Shown: positions 17,254 to 27,289 of the stretch, one piece after another
Layout of the letters: each line of letters opens with the position of its first letter
Numbering within the stretch: position 1 is the first letter of the stretch
Source: Mycobacterium asiaticum
GTDB taxonomy: Bacteria; Actinomycetota; Actinomycetes; Mycobacteriales; Mycobacteriaceae
Length of the DNA: 64,000 nucleotides
Assembly (NCBI RefSeq): GCF_001673315.1
Contig: NZ_LZLQ01000024.1
Coordinates: forward strand, 1 to 64,000
Direction of reading: 5' to 3'
Notes under the pieces: generated by a model
What the model was told of the DNA's origin: nothing
The model's input: only the letters and a program-made list of their open reading frames with translations
The model's database searches: none
Made by a program: the position numbers and the translations under genes

Positions 17254-19622
17254 CGCCACAGCCGCGGTTGCACACCGAGAACCCTGGCCCGGATCCACCA
17301 CATCGCCTCGATGGCCGCCGCTCCGATGACGCCGATGCCCAGCCCCAGCGACGTCGTCCATGTGTTGGACGGATCGAGCAGAAACTTCTGCTGCGTCCAC
17401 GGCAAAGTGAAGATCACGACGTATGCCAGGCCTGCGGCGACAACCAGGGCCAGGCGCCACCACTCATACGGCCGCGCCGCCACGGCGAGCACCCAGACCC
17501 CGGTGATCAACAAGGTGATCAATGCCGCCGTCGACGCCTGGTCCTGCTCCACCCACGACGCGTTACGACCGTGATAGGCGCTCAGGTACGTCGCGAAGGT
17601 GGCGATGCCGACGACGATTCCGGCCGGCAGCGCCGACGTCAGCACGCGCCGGACGAACCCCGGATAAGCACGTTCGTTGTTGGGCGCCAGCGACAAGACG
17701 AAGGCCGGGATCCCGATGGTGAACCACGCCGCGATCGTGACGTGAATGGGCTGGAAGGGGTAGAGCAACGGATCGGCCCCCAGCGGCTTGGCGAGCAGAC
17801 ACTCGATGCCAACCAATAGCGCGAGCAGCACCGAGTACACCGTCTTGGTCAGGAACAACGTGGCGACCCGCTCGATGTTGCCGATAACCCGTCGCCCTTC
17901 ACCTACGACGTAGGGCAGCGTGGCAAACCTGTTGTCCAGCAGCACGATCTGCGCGACGGCACGAGACGCCGGGCTGCCCGCACCCATCGCCACCCCGATG
18001 TCCGCGTCCTTGAGAGCGAGCACGTCGTTGACGCCGTCGCCGGTCATCGCGACGTTGTGCCCGTGTGACTGCAAGGCGTGCACGATCGCGCGTTTCTGCT
18101 CCGGCCGCACCCGACCGAATGCGGTGCAGGAATCCAGCGCGTCCGCCAATTCCGCTTCGCCCGTGGGCAATCGGCGCGCATCCATCGCGTCGCCGCGCAA
18201 CCCCAATTTCCCGGCGACCGCCCCCACCGAAACCGCGTTGTCGCCCGAGATCACCTTCACCGAAACTTGTTGAGCAGCGAAGTATTCCAACGTCTCGCGG
18301 GCGTCAGGCCGTACCTTCTGTTCCAACACCACCAGCGCCACGGGTGTGACGACGCCCGGAGCATCCGCATCGCCGACCGGCAGGGCAGACGCAGCCAACA
18401 GCAGCACACGCAGTCCCTGCGCACCGATCTGTTCGGCCTGCCCGGCCGCCGTCGACTCGGGATCCAGCAGCACATCGGGCGCACCGATCACCCAGTTCCC
18501 GTGATCCTGGAAGGACACGCCACTCCACTTGGTCGCCGACTTGAACGGCGCGGTCGCTGTGATGATCCATCCGGGCGCATCGGGGAAGGCTTCGGCTATC
18601 GCTCGCATGCTGGCATTGGGACGCGCATCCGCTGCGGCCAGGCTGGCCAACGCATCGGCCAGGTTTTCGTCGGCCGGTTCGAGTGCTGCGATATCGGCTA
18701 CGCGCATACCGCTTTCAGTCAATGTTCCGGTTTTGTCCACGCACACCACGTCGACCCGGGCCAGGCCCTCGATGGCGGGCAACTCCTGTACCAGGCACTG
18801 TCGGCGGCCGAGGCGCACGACACCGACGGCGAAGGCGATCGACGTCATCAGCACCAGGCCTTCGGGCACCATCGGCACCAGTGCGCCCACCATCGCGAGC
18901 AGAGACTGCCGCCAGCCCGCATTCGTCGTGAACAACTGGGTATAGACGGTCAACAGACCCGCAGGAATCAGCAGGAGGGTGATGAACTGCAAAATCCGAT
19001 TGATGCCGTTGCGCAGTTCGGATTTGACCAGGGTGAACTTGCTTGCCTCGGCGGCCAGTTGAGCCGCGTACGCGTCCGCGCCCACCTTGGTTGCGCGGTA
19101 GGCGCCGGTGCCGGCGATCACGAAGCTGCCCGACATCACCGCAGCACCAATATGTTTGGCGACGGGGTCAGCCTCACCGGTGAGCAGCGACTCGTCGACC
19201 TCGAGGTTCTGTTCCTCGACGACATCGCCGTCGACCACGATCTGGTCGCCTGGCCCGAGTTCGATGATGTCGTCCAGCACCACCTCGCCGGGAACCAACG
19301 TCTGCAGGCCAGAGTCCCTGCGCACCATAGGCTTTGCCCGACCGACGATTGCCAGCTGGTCCAGTGTCCGTTTCGCGCGGATCTCCTGCACCATGCCGAC
19401 CACACTGTTGGCCACGATGAGCAGACCAAACAGACCGTTGATGAGCGAACCGGTCACGAGCACGATGCCAAACAACACGCCGAGAATCGCGTTGATCCGG
19501 GTGAACACGTTGGCCCGGACGATCTGCCCGATGCCGCGGGTGACACGGTCCGGGACGTCGTTGACCTTGCCGTCGGCGATACGTTCTGCCACCTCGGCAT
19601 CTGTCAGCCCGGCTACGGTCAT
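17250..19622 (-). CDS. ctpE: P-type cation ATPase CtpE
   Basis: The 790-residue protein has all P-type ATPase signatures: LTGEADPV near 147 (actuator TGE), PEGL at 253-256 in the ion-site helix, the phosphorylated Asp296 in DKTGTLTE, and [21 protein letters not shown] in the hinge. About ten membrane segments are visible, with six in the C-terminal third. M. tuberculosis CtpE (Rv0908, about 797 residues) takes up calcium and affects the cell envelope. The ATG overlaps the upstream lipoprotein stop as ATGA, and the downstream amidohydrolase overlaps by GTGA. Confidence 0.93.
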   Translation of the reverse strand: MTVAGLTDAEVAERIADGKVNDVPDRVTRGIGQIVRANVFTRINAILGVLFGIVLVTGSLINGLFGLLIVANSVVGMVQEIRAKRTLDQLAIVGRAKPMVRRDSGLQTLVPGEVVLDDIIELGPGDQIVVDGDVVEEQNLEVDESLLTGEADPVAKHIGAAVMSGSFVIAGTGAYRATKVGADAYAAQLAAEASKFTLVKSELRNGINRILQFITLLLIPAGLLTVYTQLFTTNAGWRQSLLAMVGALVPMVPEGLVLMTSIAFAVGVVRLGRRQCLVQELPAIEGLARVDVVCVDKTGTLTESGMRVADIAALEPADENLADALASLAAADARPNASMRAIAEAFPDAPGWIITATAPFKSATKWSGVSFQDHGNWVIGAPDVLLDPESTAAGQAEQIGAQGLRVLLLAASALPVGDADAPGVVTPVALVVLEQKVRPDARETLEYFAAQQVSVKVISGDNAVSVGAVAGKLGLRGDAMDARRLPTGEAELADALDSCTAFGRVRPEQKRAIVHALQSHGHNVAMTGDGVNDVLALKDADIGVAMGAGSPASRAVAQIVLLDNRFATLPYVVGEGRRVIGNIERVATLFLTKTVYSVLLALLVGIECLLAKPLGADPLLYPFQPIHVTIAAWFTIGIPAFVLSLAPNNERAYPGFVRRVLTSALPAGIVVGIATFATYLSAYHGRNASWVEQDQASTAALITLLITGVWVLAVAARPYEWWRLALVVAAGLAYVVIFTLPWTQQKFLLDPSNTWTTSLGLGIGVIGAAAIEAMWWIRARVLGVQPRLWR

Positions 19623-21199
19623 CGCGTGAAGGTCCCTAGCTTGGCTGAGTCGTAGTACTCCAGATTCAACGCGGCACCACTGAACGTCGCCTTGGAAATC
19701 GAACCGGGCAAAGCGTTTTCGGTGGACAGCTCAAAGGTGAAAGTGTCCCCGTCCCAGTGCGTCAGGTCGAAGGTCTTGTTTGCCGGTCCGAGCGCCAGCT
19801 GCAAGTGTCCGTCACGCTCGGTAATGGTGGCCGGCCCCCAGTAGTCGTTGGCGTAGACCCCGATGTACTCGCTGAGGGCTTTGGCGGGCGCCGGACTGGC
19901 CGGGGGTTGTTTCCCGACGAGCGAGCCGTCCGGATTGTTCGTCGGGCCGAGTTGTTGGCGGTAGAGCTGCGGCCAGTCCTCGCGAACCTGCCCGTATTGC
20001 ACCAGGTCCAGGAACTGGGCTGCCAGCGCCTCGGGGATACCGTAGGGCGCCGCGTTGGTCAGCACGACGATGGCGACGTCCTCGGACGGCAACGCCGCGA
20101 AAGTCGTTGCGGCTCCTAGTCCAAATCCTCCGGAGTGGCTGTACTGGGTGCGGCCTGAGGAGGTCACCGACACGTTGAACCCGTAGCCGTAGGTACTCGC
20201 CCGCGCCTTCGGGTTCTTGGCGGGAACAGAGATAACCTGCGAGGTGTAGGCGGGCAACAACGCTTCCGGTGCGGTGATCCGCTGACCGTTGTAGACACCA
20301 TTGCCCAAGAGCATGGTCAGCCAACGTGCCATGTCGTTGACCGACGAGCTCACACCGCCGGCCGGCGTCTGGGCATCGGGGTTGCGTTGGTAGCGCGCTT
20401 CCCATTTGTCCCCGACCTTGATGTGATCGACCGCGTGATTGGGTCTGGCCACGTAGTCGCTGAACCGGGAACTGGTGGACGCCATGCCTAATGGTCGGTA
20501 CAGCACCTCCTCGGAGAGGTCTTCCCATGACTTGCCGGCCGCGGCGGCCACCGCACTCGCCGCGGCGGTCACGCCGAAGTTGGTGTAGGCGTAGCTGCTT
20601 CGAAACGGCGCCAGTGGCAGGTACCTCAGGTGTTCCAGCACCTGTTGGCGGTCGTAGCCCAGGTCCTCCAGCGCATCACCGGCGTGATCGGGTAGCCCGG
20701 AGCGGTGCGAATACAGGTCGGCCACGCTGACGTTGGCTGTGACGTACGGGTCCATCAGGGTGAAGCCCGGGAGCTTGGTCGCCACTGGCGTGTCCCAGGT
20801 GATCGCGCCTTCGGTCACTTGGTGCGCAACTACCGTCGCGCCGACCGTCTTCGATATCGAAGCGAGTTGAAAGACGGTGTCGGCGTTGACCTTGTTGTCG
20901 GGATGGTCACCCTTGCCCGCGTCCTTGATCCCGAATCCTTTGGCGTACAACGTTTTACCGCCGTGCACGATCGCCACGGCCAGCCCGGGTATGCCGCTGC
21001 TGCGCATCAGGTCGGCGACCAGGCCGTCTACTTTTCCGACGGCGTCGTCGATGCGGCCGGACGGGATGGCGATGCCTGATATCTCATTGGGCGGCACATT
21101 CGATGCCGGCGGCGGCGTGGCCGCTGGTTGAGCGGAGCCGCATCCGACCAAAGTCGACAACAGCACTGCAAGCGCGGCCGTCGCCGCACGCTTCGTCAT
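19619..21199 (-). CDS. Serine beta-lactamase/penicillin-binding-like lipoprotein, Rv0907 homologue
   Basis: The 526-residue protein begins with a signal ending LVGCGSAQ, a lipobox with Cys about residue 20. The class C-type catalytic motifs are present: SISK (SxxK) in [18 protein letters not shown] (YxN) in SYAYTNFG and HSGG in [12 protein letters not shown]-terminal lipocalin-like domain (DUF3471-type, [14 protein letters not shown]) follows. ATG 21199 is preferred over the GTG/ATG nine bases upstream. Family members hydrolyse peptides or esters at the wall; true beta-lactamase activity is not implied. Its stop overlaps the ctpE start. Confidence 0.87.
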   Translation of the reverse strand: MTKRAATAALAVLLSTLVGCGSAQPAATPPPASNVPPNEISGIAIPSGRIDDAVGKVDGLVADLMRSSGIPGLAVAIVHGGKTLYAKGFGIKDAGKGDHPDNKVNADTVFQLASISKTVGATVVAHQVTEGAITWDTPVATKLPGFTLMDPYVTANVSVADLYSHRSGLPDHAGDALEDLGYDRQQVLEHLRYLPLAPFRSSYAYTNFGVTAAASAVAAAAGKSWEDLSEEVLYRPLGMASTSSRFSDYVARPNHAVDHIKVGDKWEARYQRNPDAQTPAGGVSSSVNDMARWLTMLLGNGVYNGQRITAPEALLPAYTSQVISVPAKNPKARASTYGYGFNVSVTSSGRTQYSHSGGFGLGAATTFAALPSEDVAIVVLTNAAPYGIPEALAAQFLDLVQYGQVREDWPQLYRQQLGPTNNPDGSLVGKQPPASPAPAKALSEYIGVYANDYWGPATITERDGHLQLALGPANKTFDLTHWDGDTFTFELSTENALPGSISKATFSGAALNLEYYDSAKLGTFTR

Positions 21200-21251
21200 G
21201 GCCCGCACTCTAGCTCGGCGGCGGGTGTGGTCAGAGCGCGTAGTCGGCGAG

Positions 21252-22370
21252 TTACAACCGCCACCACGGGGTGGACCGCAACGGCGAAGCGGTATCGATC
21301 CGCTGACCCGGATTCGGCACCGCCACGTTGACCTGCGCCGGTTCAGCCGCTTCCAGTAACCGCTCGACGGGCTCCGCCCACGGGTGCGGGGCCAACCGAA
21401 AGGTGCCCCAGTGCACCGGCACCAGCAGCCCCGAGCCGGAATCGGTGACGTCCAGATGCGCCCGCACCGCTTCCTCGGGGTTCATGTGGATATCCGGCCA
21501 GGCGGTGTTGTAGGCGCCGATCGGCATCAATGTCAGATCGAACGGTCCGTGCTCGGAGCCGATCTCCGCGAAGCTCTTGGTGTAGCCGGTGTCGCCGCCG
21601 AAGTAGGCGCGGCGCTGCGGCCCGATGAAGGCCCACGACGCCCATAGCGTGGTATTTCGGCTGAGGAAGCGTCCAGAGAAGTGCCGCGCCGGCACACAGA
21701 CCAGACTCAGTCCGTCGATCTTGGCGCTCTGATGCCAGTCGAGTTCGATCACGCGTTGCTCGGGTATTCCCCACGAGCGCAGGTGTGCCCCCACTCCGAG
21801 CGGCACCACGAAGGGCGCCCGCTGCATGCGGGCCAGCGCTTGCACGGTGTCGATGTCGAGGTGGTCGTAGTGATCGTGGCTGATGACCACCGCGTCCACG
21901 GCCGGCAAGCCTTCCAACTGAACCGGTGGCGGGTGCAGACGGCGCGGTCCGACGACGTCCGAGGGTGAACACCGGTCACTCCACACCGGGTCGGTGAGTA
22001 TGCGGTAGCCGTCGATCTCCACCAAGGCTGTGGAATGCCCAAACCAGCTGACCGCGAGCTCGGCGGGTTCGCCCTGGTAGATCGACGGTGCGGCCAGCGG
22101 TATCGGCCGACGAGGACGACTGGCCGAGCGCGCACCCGCCAGTTCCCACGCCATCTGCCGCAGTTGTTCGCGGTCCATGACGTAGAGCGACCCTGGATCG
22201 ATGTTGACGAAGACTCCGTCGCGATAGTTCGGCGAACCCTCCGCGACATCCTTGATCGCGGCGGGGTCGGCGCCCAGCGCCGCTGGCGCACCGTGGAGCG
22301 CTCGGAGCAGCCAACCGCCCGCAGCAAGCGACGCGGTGCCGGCTGCCATGCGCAGCGTCCCCCGGATCAT
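21252..22370 (-). CDS. Metallo-beta-lactamase-fold hydrolase (NAPE-PLD/UlaG type), Rv0906 homologue
   Basis: The 372-residue protein carries SHDHYDHLD (HxHxDH), a YFGGDTGYTKSF strand with the metal Asp, and later HMNPEEA and PVHWGTF histidines. This set places it in the lactonase/NAPE-PLD branch of the fold. Residues 5-30 form a hydrophobic N-terminal segment that may be a signal anchor. ATG 22370 lies four bases after the echA6 stop, so the two are in one operon. The physiological substrate is not known. Confidence 0.86.
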   Translation of the reverse strand: MIRGTLRMAAGTASLAAGGWLLRALHGAPAALGADPAAIKDVAEGSPNYRDGVFVNIDPGSLYVMDREQLRQMAWELAGARSASRPRRPIPLAAPSIYQGEPAELAVSWFGHSTALVEIDGYRILTDPVWSDRCSPSDVVGPRRLHPPPVQLEGLPAVDAVVISHDHYDHLDIDTVQALARMQRAPFVVPLGVGAHLRSWGIPEQRVIELDWHQSAKIDGLSLVCVPARHFSGRFLSRNTTLWASWAFIGPQRRAYFGGDTGYTKSFAEIGSEHGPFDLTLMPIGAYNTAWPDIHMNPEEAVRAHLDVTDSGSGLLVPVHWGTFRLAPHPWAEPVERLLEAAEPAQVNVAVPNPGQRIDTASPLRSTPWWRL

Positions 22371-22374
22371 GCCG

Positions 22375-23106
22375 TTACGCCCCCTGGAAGTTCGGCGGTC
22401 GCTTCTCCACCCGGGCAATTTGCGCCTCGATCACATCCTGGCTTGCCCATGCCTTGTCGAAGAGTTCCTTGTGCTCGGGCCACGGTTGCTCGATGGCGCC
22501 GTCGTCGTTGAGTACCCGCTTCGCGTGCTGGATCGCCAACGGAGCGAGGCCGGCGATCTCCGCGGCCCATTCCTGGGCATCAGCCACGGTTCCGATCCGG
22601 TTGGCCATCCCGGTTTGCAGCGCCTGATCGGCGGTCAGCTTCTCGGCGGTCAGCAGCATCGCCCGGGCCCGCCCGTGACCGACCAAAGACGACAGCCGCC
22701 GGATGCTCCAGTTGTCCAAGGCCAGCCCGTACTTCGACGTCGGAAACTGGAAGAACGCGTCGGGCGCGACTACTCGCAGGTCACACTGCATAGCCAGCTG
22801 CAATCCGGCCCCGATGGCGGGGCCGTTGATAGCGCCGAGCACCGGTACCGCGACCGCATCCATGACCCGGTGCAATTCGACGAGCCGGTCGGGGTAGTCG
22901 GCGGCGAAGGCGTCTCCGGACAGATCGGCCCCGGCGCAGAAGGCCGTGCCCTGCCCAGTCAGCACGACGGCACGGATCGACCCGTCCCCCGCCTTTTCCA
23001 GGGCTTCCCGCAATTCTTCGACCAGCTGAGAATTCAACGCGTTGCGCCGCTCGGGCCGCTGCAACTCGATGGTCAGCACGGCTTCGGTCTGAGTGATACC
23101 GATCAT
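22375..23106 (-). CDS. echA6: Crotonase-fold acyl-CoA-binding protein EchA6
   Basis: The 243-residue protein has the enoyl-CoA hydratase fold with [15 protein letters not shown], the oxyanion loop [13 protein letters not shown] and [18 protein letters not shown]. Known EchA6 (Rv0905) lacks working catalytic acids, binds long-chain acyl-CoA and feeds FAS-II and mycolate synthesis; here too the second acidic position is Ala/Gln rather than Glu (IGAGLQLAM). ATG 23106 is chosen since the product then has the family length. It diverges from accD3 with 28 bp between starts and leads the long leftward operon. Confidence 0.9.
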   Translation of the reverse strand: MIGITQTEAVLTIELQRPERRNALNSQLVEELREALEKAGDGSIRAVVLTGQGTAFCAGADLSGDAFAADYPDRLVELHRVMDAVAVPVLGAINGPAIGAGLQLAMQCDLRVVAPDAFFQFPTSKYGLALDNWSIRRLSSLVGHGRARAMLLTAEKLTADQALQTGMANRIGTVADAQEWAAEIAGLAPLAIQHAKRVLNDDGAIEQPWPEHKELFDKAWASQDVIEAQIARVEKRPPNFQGA

Positions 23107-23134
23107 GGGGGCCAGGATATATAGCCTCACACCT
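23107..23134. promoter_or_regulatory. Shared divergent promoter of echA6 and accD3
   Basis: Only 28 bp separate the ATG of echA6 from the GTG of accD3. The centre is TATATA at 23118-23123, itself symmetric, so it can serve as the -10 element in both directions. The distances leave little or no room for a ribosome-binding site, which suggests leaderless transcripts on one or both sides, common in mycobacteria. Confidence 0.6.
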
Positions 23135-24628
23135 GTGAGCCGTATCACGACCGACCAACTGCGCGAAGCGGTACTCGACGAGGGGTCCTACGTCAGCTGG
23201 GACAGCGCCCCGGTCGCGGTGCCAATGTCGCCGTCCTACGCGCGCGAGCTGGCCGCTGCCCGGGAGGCCACGGGTCGCGACGAATCGGTATCGACCGGGG
23301 AAGGGCTCATCCACGGCCGCCGGGTGGCGGTCGTGGTCTGCGACTTCGCGTTCCTCGCCGGTTCGATCGGGGTGGCGGCCGCCGAACGGATCACCGCCGC
23401 CGTGGAGCGTGCCACGGCCGAACGGTTGCCGTTGCTGGCCTCACCGAGTTCCGGCGGCACCCGCATGCAGGAGGGTACGGTCGCTTTCCTGCAGATGGTG
23501 AAGATCGCCGCGGCCGTCCGGCTACACCGCCAGGCACACCTTCCCTACCTCGTCTACTTACGCAACCCGACCACTGGCGGGGTGTTCGCGTCATGGGGCT
23601 CGCTCGGCCACGTCACCGTCGCCCAGCCGGGCGCCCTCATCGGATTCCTCGGCCCGCGGGTCTACGAGCTGCTCTACGGCGAGCCGTTCCCGCCGGGTGT
23701 CCAGACCGCGGAGAACCTGCACCGCTATGGGTTGATCGACGGTGTCGTCGCCCTCGACGAGTTGCGCGCGACGCTGGACCGGGCGCTGACGGTGATCGCC
23801 GACTCTCCCGTGCCCCCGCCGGACGCACCACCCCCCAGCCCCCTGCCGGACGTTCCGACCTGGGACTCGGTGGTCGCGTCCCGCCGCCCTGACAGACCCG
23901 ACGTGCGCCAGCTGTTGCACCACGGCGCCACCGACCGGGTGCTGCTCTCGGGAACCGGTCAGGGTGAAGCAGCGACCACCCTGCTGGCCCTGGCCCGTTT
24001 CGACGGCCAGCCGGTGGTCGTGCTCGGCCAGCAACGAATGGAAGCCGGCGGCGGCAACGCCGTGGGGCCTGGTTCGCTGCGGGAGGCGCGTCGCGGTATG
24101 GCTTTGGCAGCCGAGCTCCGGCTGCCGCTGGTACTGGTGATCGACACCGCCGGCCCGGCCCTGACGGCCGAAGCCGAGCAGGGCGGACTCGCCGGACAAA
24201 TCGCCCAGTGCCTGGCCGACCTGGTCACGCTGGACACCCCGACGGTGTCGGTGCTGCTCGGCCAGGGCAGCGGGGGGCCTGCGCTGGCGATGGTGCCCGC
24301 GGACCGGGTGCTGGCAGCGCTGCACGGCTGGCTGGCGCCGATCCCGCCGGAGGGGGCCAGCGCGATCGTCTTCCGGGACATCGCCCATGCGCCCGAACTT
24401 GCTGCTGCACAGGGCATCCGGTCAGCTGATCTCTTGGCGTCGGGGATCGTCGATGCCATCGTGCCCGAGCGCCCCGATGCCGCCGACGAACCGGTGGAAT
24501 TCTGCCGTCGACTGTCGGCAGCCATCGCCATCGAAGTGCACAACCTGCGCGGGTTACCCGACACTCAGCGACTTGCGGCGCGCTTGCAGCGTTACCGACG
24601 CATTGGCCTGCCACCCCGCACTGGCTGA
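23135..24628 (+). CDS. accD3: Acyl-CoA carboxylase carboxyltransferase AccD3 (fused beta/alpha)
   Basis: The 497-residue protein joins a beta-type N-terminal half ([20 protein letters not shown], then [10 protein letters not shown] and [14 protein letters not shown]) with an alpha-type C-terminal half ([20 protein letters not shown] and [13 protein letters not shown]). AccD3 (Rv0904c) is one of the mycobacterial carboxyltransferase paralogues, working with biotinylated AccA proteins; its substrate is unclear. GTG 23135 lies downstream of TATATA with no ribosome-binding site, fitting a leaderless message. It is transcribed away from echA6. Confidence 0.92.
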   Translation: MSRITTDQLREAVLDEGSYVSWDSAPVAVPMSPSYARELAAAREATGRDESVSTGEGLIHGRRVAVVVCDFAFLAGSIGVAAAERITAAVERATAERLPLLASPSSGGTRMQEGTVAFLQMVKIAAAVRLHRQAHLPYLVYLRNPTTGGVFASWGSLGHVTVAQPGALIGFLGPRVYELLYGEPFPPGVQTAENLHRYGLIDGVVALDELRATLDRALTVIADSPVPPPDAPPPSPLPDVPTWDSVVASRRPDRPDVRQLLHHGATDRVLLSGTGQGEAATTLLALARFDGQPVVVLGQQRMEAGGGNAVGPGSLREARRGMALAAELRLPLVLVIDTAGPALTAEAEQGGLAGQIAQCLADLVTLDTPTVSVLLGQGSGGPALAMVPADRVLAALHGWLAPIPPEGASAIVFRDIAHAPELAAAQGIRSADLLASGIVDAIVPERPDAADEPVEFCRRLSAAIAIEVHNLRGLPDTQRLAARLQRYRRIGLPPRTG

Positions 24629-24641
24629 CGCCGGCCCAAAC

Positions 24642-25187
24642 TCAGTCGTCCAGGTATCGCTGGATTGTCGGTCCGAGCCACTCGACCACCTCGGTACGGC
24701 TCATGCCGACAACGGGCGGAAGTCGTAACACGTAGCGGCACAACGCCAATCCCAGCACTTGCGTGGCGATCAGTCCGGCCCGTTTCGCCGCCTGGCCGGG
24801 CGGTACCCGGTCGGCGACCATCGGCCGCAATTGTCTGCCGAAGATCTCCCGCATCCGTTGGGCTGCGTCGTCGTTCGTGGCACTGGAACGCAACAGGATG
24901 ATCAGCGCATCGTCACCACCCTCCCAGCGGCGCAAGAAGTGCTCCACCAGCAACCAACCCAGGCGCTCCCGGTCCGCTGCGGCGAAATCGGGTAACTGCA
25001 GATCGAACTCTGCTGCGGCGGCAAAGAGTCGATCTTTGTTGCCGAAGTACCGCATGACCATTGCGGGGTCCACCCCGGCGTCGGCAGCGATCGCCCGGAT
25101 AGTGGCGGCCTGGAATCCAGCCGTCCGGAACCGTTCCCGGGCCGCGGCCAGGATCACGGCTTTGGTGTCCGACGATGATCGCCTCAT
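24642..25187 (-). CDS. TetR-family transcriptional regulator (first module)
   Basis: The 181-residue protein has a TetR DNA-binding head: ARERFRTAGFQAATIRAIAA then DAGVDPAMVMRYFGNKDRLF, and a helical ligand domain (PF17920-like) of about 120 residues. The ATG 25187 overlaps the left edge of a 32-bp inverted repeat that lies between it and the divergent FAD monooxygenase, so it probably represses itself and that gene. The gene is convergent with accD3, 13 bp from its stop. Confidence 0.85.
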   Translation of the reverse strand: MRRSSSDTKAVILAAARERFRTAGFQAATIRAIAADAGVDPAMVMRYFGNKDRLFAAAAEFDLQLPDFAAADRERLGWLLVEHFLRRWEGGDDALIILLRSSATNDDAAQRMREIFGRQLRPMVADRVPPGQAAKRAGLIATQVLGLALCRYVLRLPPVVGMSRTEVVEWLGPTIQRYLDD

Positions 25188-25218
25188 GTCAACAACTGTA
25201 GGCCAACAGTCGTTGACA
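25187..25218. promoter_or_regulatory. Candidate TetR operator, 16-bp imperfect inverted repeat
   Basis: TGTCAACAACTGTAGG at 25187-25202 is followed by CCAACAGTCGTTGACA at 25203-25218. The halves match as reverse complements at 14 of 16 positions. The site begins in the start codon of the TetR gene and contains TTGACA, a possible -35 for the rightward FAD gene. It is the best operator candidate for this regulator. Confidence 0.68.
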
Positions 25219-25241
25219 TAGCGGCGGTGCCCCGCGCATGA

Positions 25242-25266
25242 TGTTGGTATGCCAACAAGCGTTGAC
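25242..25266. promoter_or_regulatory. Second TetR half-site cluster before the FAD monooxygenase
   Basis: TGTTGGTATGCCAACA at 25242-25257 is a perfect 6-bp inverted repeat with a 4-base centre. Its right side continues into CCAACAAGCGTTGAC (25252-25266), almost the same 15-mer as the right half of the operator at 25203. It lies 24 bp before the monooxygenase ATG and would block its promoter when occupied. Confidence 0.55.
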
Positions 25267-25290
25267 TTAGTGGCGTAGAGAGGAACTGCC

Positions 25291-26430
25291 ATGAACGACA
25301 CAGATGTCCTGGTAATTGGAGCCGGACCCACCGGACTAGCCCTTACCGCATCCCTGCATGCGCGCGGTATCCGCGCGCTGGTGGTCGACAGATTGCCCGC
25401 CGGCGCCAACACCTCGCGCGCGGCCGCTGTAAACGCCCGCAGCCTCGAGGTACTCGAAGAACTCGACGTATCGCGGCGCCTGGTCAAGGCTGGGCTCACC
25501 GCGCCTCGGTTCACCATGCGGCAGGGGGCTCAGGTACTGATCGCCGTCGACTTCAGCGGTCTTCCGACGCCTTATCCGTACACCCTGATGATCTCCCAGG
25601 CCGAGACCGAGCGACTGCTGGAGGAACGATTGAATGAATTGGGCGGCAGCGTTATCCGGCCTAAAGAGCTGAGCGGTGTCAGTCAGGACGCGACCGGGGT
25701 AACCGCCGTCTTCGAAGACGGCGACAGGATCCGCGCGTCCTACCTCGTCGGGGCAGACGGCATGCACAGCACGGTTCGCAGTCAGGCCGGCATCGGCTTC
25801 GGCGGTGGAGAATTCGCCGAGTCCTTCGCATTGGCCGACGTGCGGGTGGCCGGTGCGGCGCCGGTTGACGAGGTGATTCTCTTTTACGGCAACGAGGGCC
25901 TGAACGTACTGGCGCCGTTGCCGAGCGGTGTGTTCCGCATCGTGGCGCCGGCGGGCGATGTTCCCCAGGTTCCGACGAAAAAGTTTGTGCAGGACCTGTT
26001 GGATAACCGAGGCTTTGGGCCCGGGCGCACGGTCGTCACCGAGGTGTTGTGGGGATCGCGTTTCCGGATCCAACATCGCGTCGCCGATCGGTACCGGTCC
26101 GGCCGTCTCGTGCTCGCCGGCGACGCCGCCCACGTGCACAGCCCCGCCGGCGGGCAAGGCATGAACCTAGGCATCACCGATGCTGTGGCATTGGCCGGCA
26201 CGCTTACCGAGATCTTGCAGGGCGGTTCGGACGAAGCACTCGACATCTACAGCGCGACGCAGCGTGCCCGTGCGCAGGAGGTACTGAAATTGACCGGACG
26301 CCTGACCAAGGTGTCGACGCTGCCGCGACAACTGCGGCCAGTCCGCAACTCGGTCATGCGAGTGAGCGCCCACGTGCCCGCGGTGCGGCGGCAGCTGGCA
26401 TGGCGGCTGAGCGGACTTGTGTATCGGTGA
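25291..26430 (+). CDS. FAD-dependent monooxygenase (PheA/TfdB-type)
   Basis: The 379-residue protein has DVLVIGAGPTGLALTASLHA at the N-terminus, SYLVGADGMHSTVRSQ near residue 155 and LVLAGDAAHVHSPAGGQGMN near residue 275: the three flavin/NAD(P)H motifs of the class A hydroxylases. It begins at ATG 25291 behind AGAGAGG. Divergent from a TetR gene with shared operators, it forms a detoxification or catabolic module induced by an unknown aromatic or lipophilic compound. The module is not in the M. tuberculosis block at this site. Confidence 0.87.
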   Translation: MNDTDVLVIGAGPTGLALTASLHARGIRALVVDRLPAGANTSRAAAVNARSLEVLEELDVSRRLVKAGLTAPRFTMRQGAQVLIAVDFSGLPTPYPYTLMISQAETERLLEERLNELGGSVIRPKELSGVSQDATGVTAVFEDGDRIRASYLVGADGMHSTVRSQAGIGFGGGEFAESFALADVRVAGAAPVDEVILFYGNEGLNVLAPLPSGVFRIVAPAGDVPQVPTKKFVQDLLDNRGFGPGRTVVTEVLWGSRFRIQHRVADRYRSGRLVLAGDAAHVHSPAGGQGMNLGITDAVALAGTLTEILQGGSDEALDIYSATQRARAQEVLKLTGRLTKVSTLPRQLRPVRNSVMRVSAHVPAVRRQLAWRLSGLVYR

Positions 26431-26433
26431 CAA

Positions 26434-26456
26434 AACCCACCGGTGACCCACCGGTG
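26434..26456. repeat. Tandem 11-bp duplication containing CACCGGTG
   Basis: ACCCACCGGTG occurs twice in a row, just after the monooxygenase stop. The core CACCGGTG is palindromic. The 161-bp gap that follows carries no gene and leads to the second TetR gene. It could be a chance duplication or a binding-site pair. Confidence 0.4.
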
Positions 26457-26591
26457 CCAATCGCACTGCCAGCGGGTAATCGACAGACACCAGCACGCGA
26501 TCACCATCCTGCGGGCCGCGTGCCAGTGGGACAACGCGAATCCGATGTGGCAATGTATCTGTTTAGGCCTGAAGTCGGGAGGGGACCAGGG

Positions 26592-27206
26592 ATGCCGTCA
26601 ACGACAACCGCGCCGAACAAGCCAGTGCGGGTAACCAAGCGCCGCGCTGAAACCCGTGCCCGGCTCATCAGGGCAGCCTTCGGCGTCTTCGCCGAAAAGG
26701 GATACGGACACGTGACCATCGAGGACGTGTGCGAAGCGGCAGGCTACACCCGAGGCGCGTTCTACTCGCAGTTCGAAAGCCTCGAGGAATTGTTCTTCCT
26801 GCTGTACGACGAGTGGGCCGCCCGCACCGCCGATCAGGTTCGCACCGCGATGGAGGGCAGCGATCCCGCCTCCGACCTGACCGGAGTGGTCGAACGAATC
26901 GTGGACACGTTGCTACTGGAACGCGACTGGCTGCTGATCAAGTTCGACTTCTTGCTATATGCGGCGCGCAAACCCGAGTTGGCGCACCGTTGGGAAACCC
27001 ACCGCGCGCAATTGCGCAAAGTCATCGAGGAACGGCTGACTGCCAGCGGCATCGACTTTCACCCGTCGGCCAAGAACGCCGCCGACACCGCCCGAGCCAT
27101 CATCGCCGCCTACGACGGGGTCAGCGTCCAGCTGCTATTGGACAGTGACCAAGTCGCGGCCCGCGCATGGCTCACACAGTTGATGAGTGTCGTGCTGACC
27201 CGGTGA
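26592..27206 (+). CDS. TetR-family transcriptional regulator (second module)
   Basis: The 204-residue protein has a classic TetR head, TRARLIRAAFGVFAEKGYGH then VCEAAGYTRGAFYSQFESLE, with a helical ligand domain. ATG 26592 follows GGGAGGGGACC. It is read in the same direction as the FAD dehydrogenase, 83 bp upstream of it, and AT-rich dyads lie between them, so that gene is its likely target. The first 18 residues form a basic, disordered tail. Confidence 0.86.
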   Translation: MPSTTTAPNKPVRVTKRRAETRARLIRAAFGVFAEKGYGHVTIEDVCEAAGYTRGAFYSQFESLEELFFLLYDEWAARTADQVRTAMEGSDPASDLTGVVERIVDTLLLERDWLLIKFDFLLYAARKPELAHRWETHRAQLRKVIEERLTASGIDFHPSAKNAADTARAIIAAYDGVSVQLLLDSDQVAARAWLTQLMSVVLTR

Positions 27207-27227
27207 TCGCACTGACGACGACACCTA

Positions 27228-27261
27228 GATACATTTATGTATATGATACATTGACGTATCA
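27228..27261. promoter_or_regulatory. AT-rich dyads before the FAD dehydrogenase, candidate TetR operator
   Basis: TGATACATTGACGTATCA at 27244-27261 is an inverted repeat with perfect 6-base arms and a 6-base centre. A second, partly overlapping ACAT/ATGT-type dyad lies directly to its left. The AT-rich patch stands out from the GC-rich surroundings and ends 28 bp before the GTG of the dehydrogenase. Placement fits the operator of the upstream TetR gene. Confidence 0.6.
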
Positions 27262-27289
27262 ATACTGATCGTGGGAAAGGTGTCACATC

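Noticed and set aside
18078..19655. Long plus-strand open frame opposite ctpE
   Set aside because: ctpE has every P-type ATPase motif on the minus strand; the antisense frame is a GC-bias shadow without domains.
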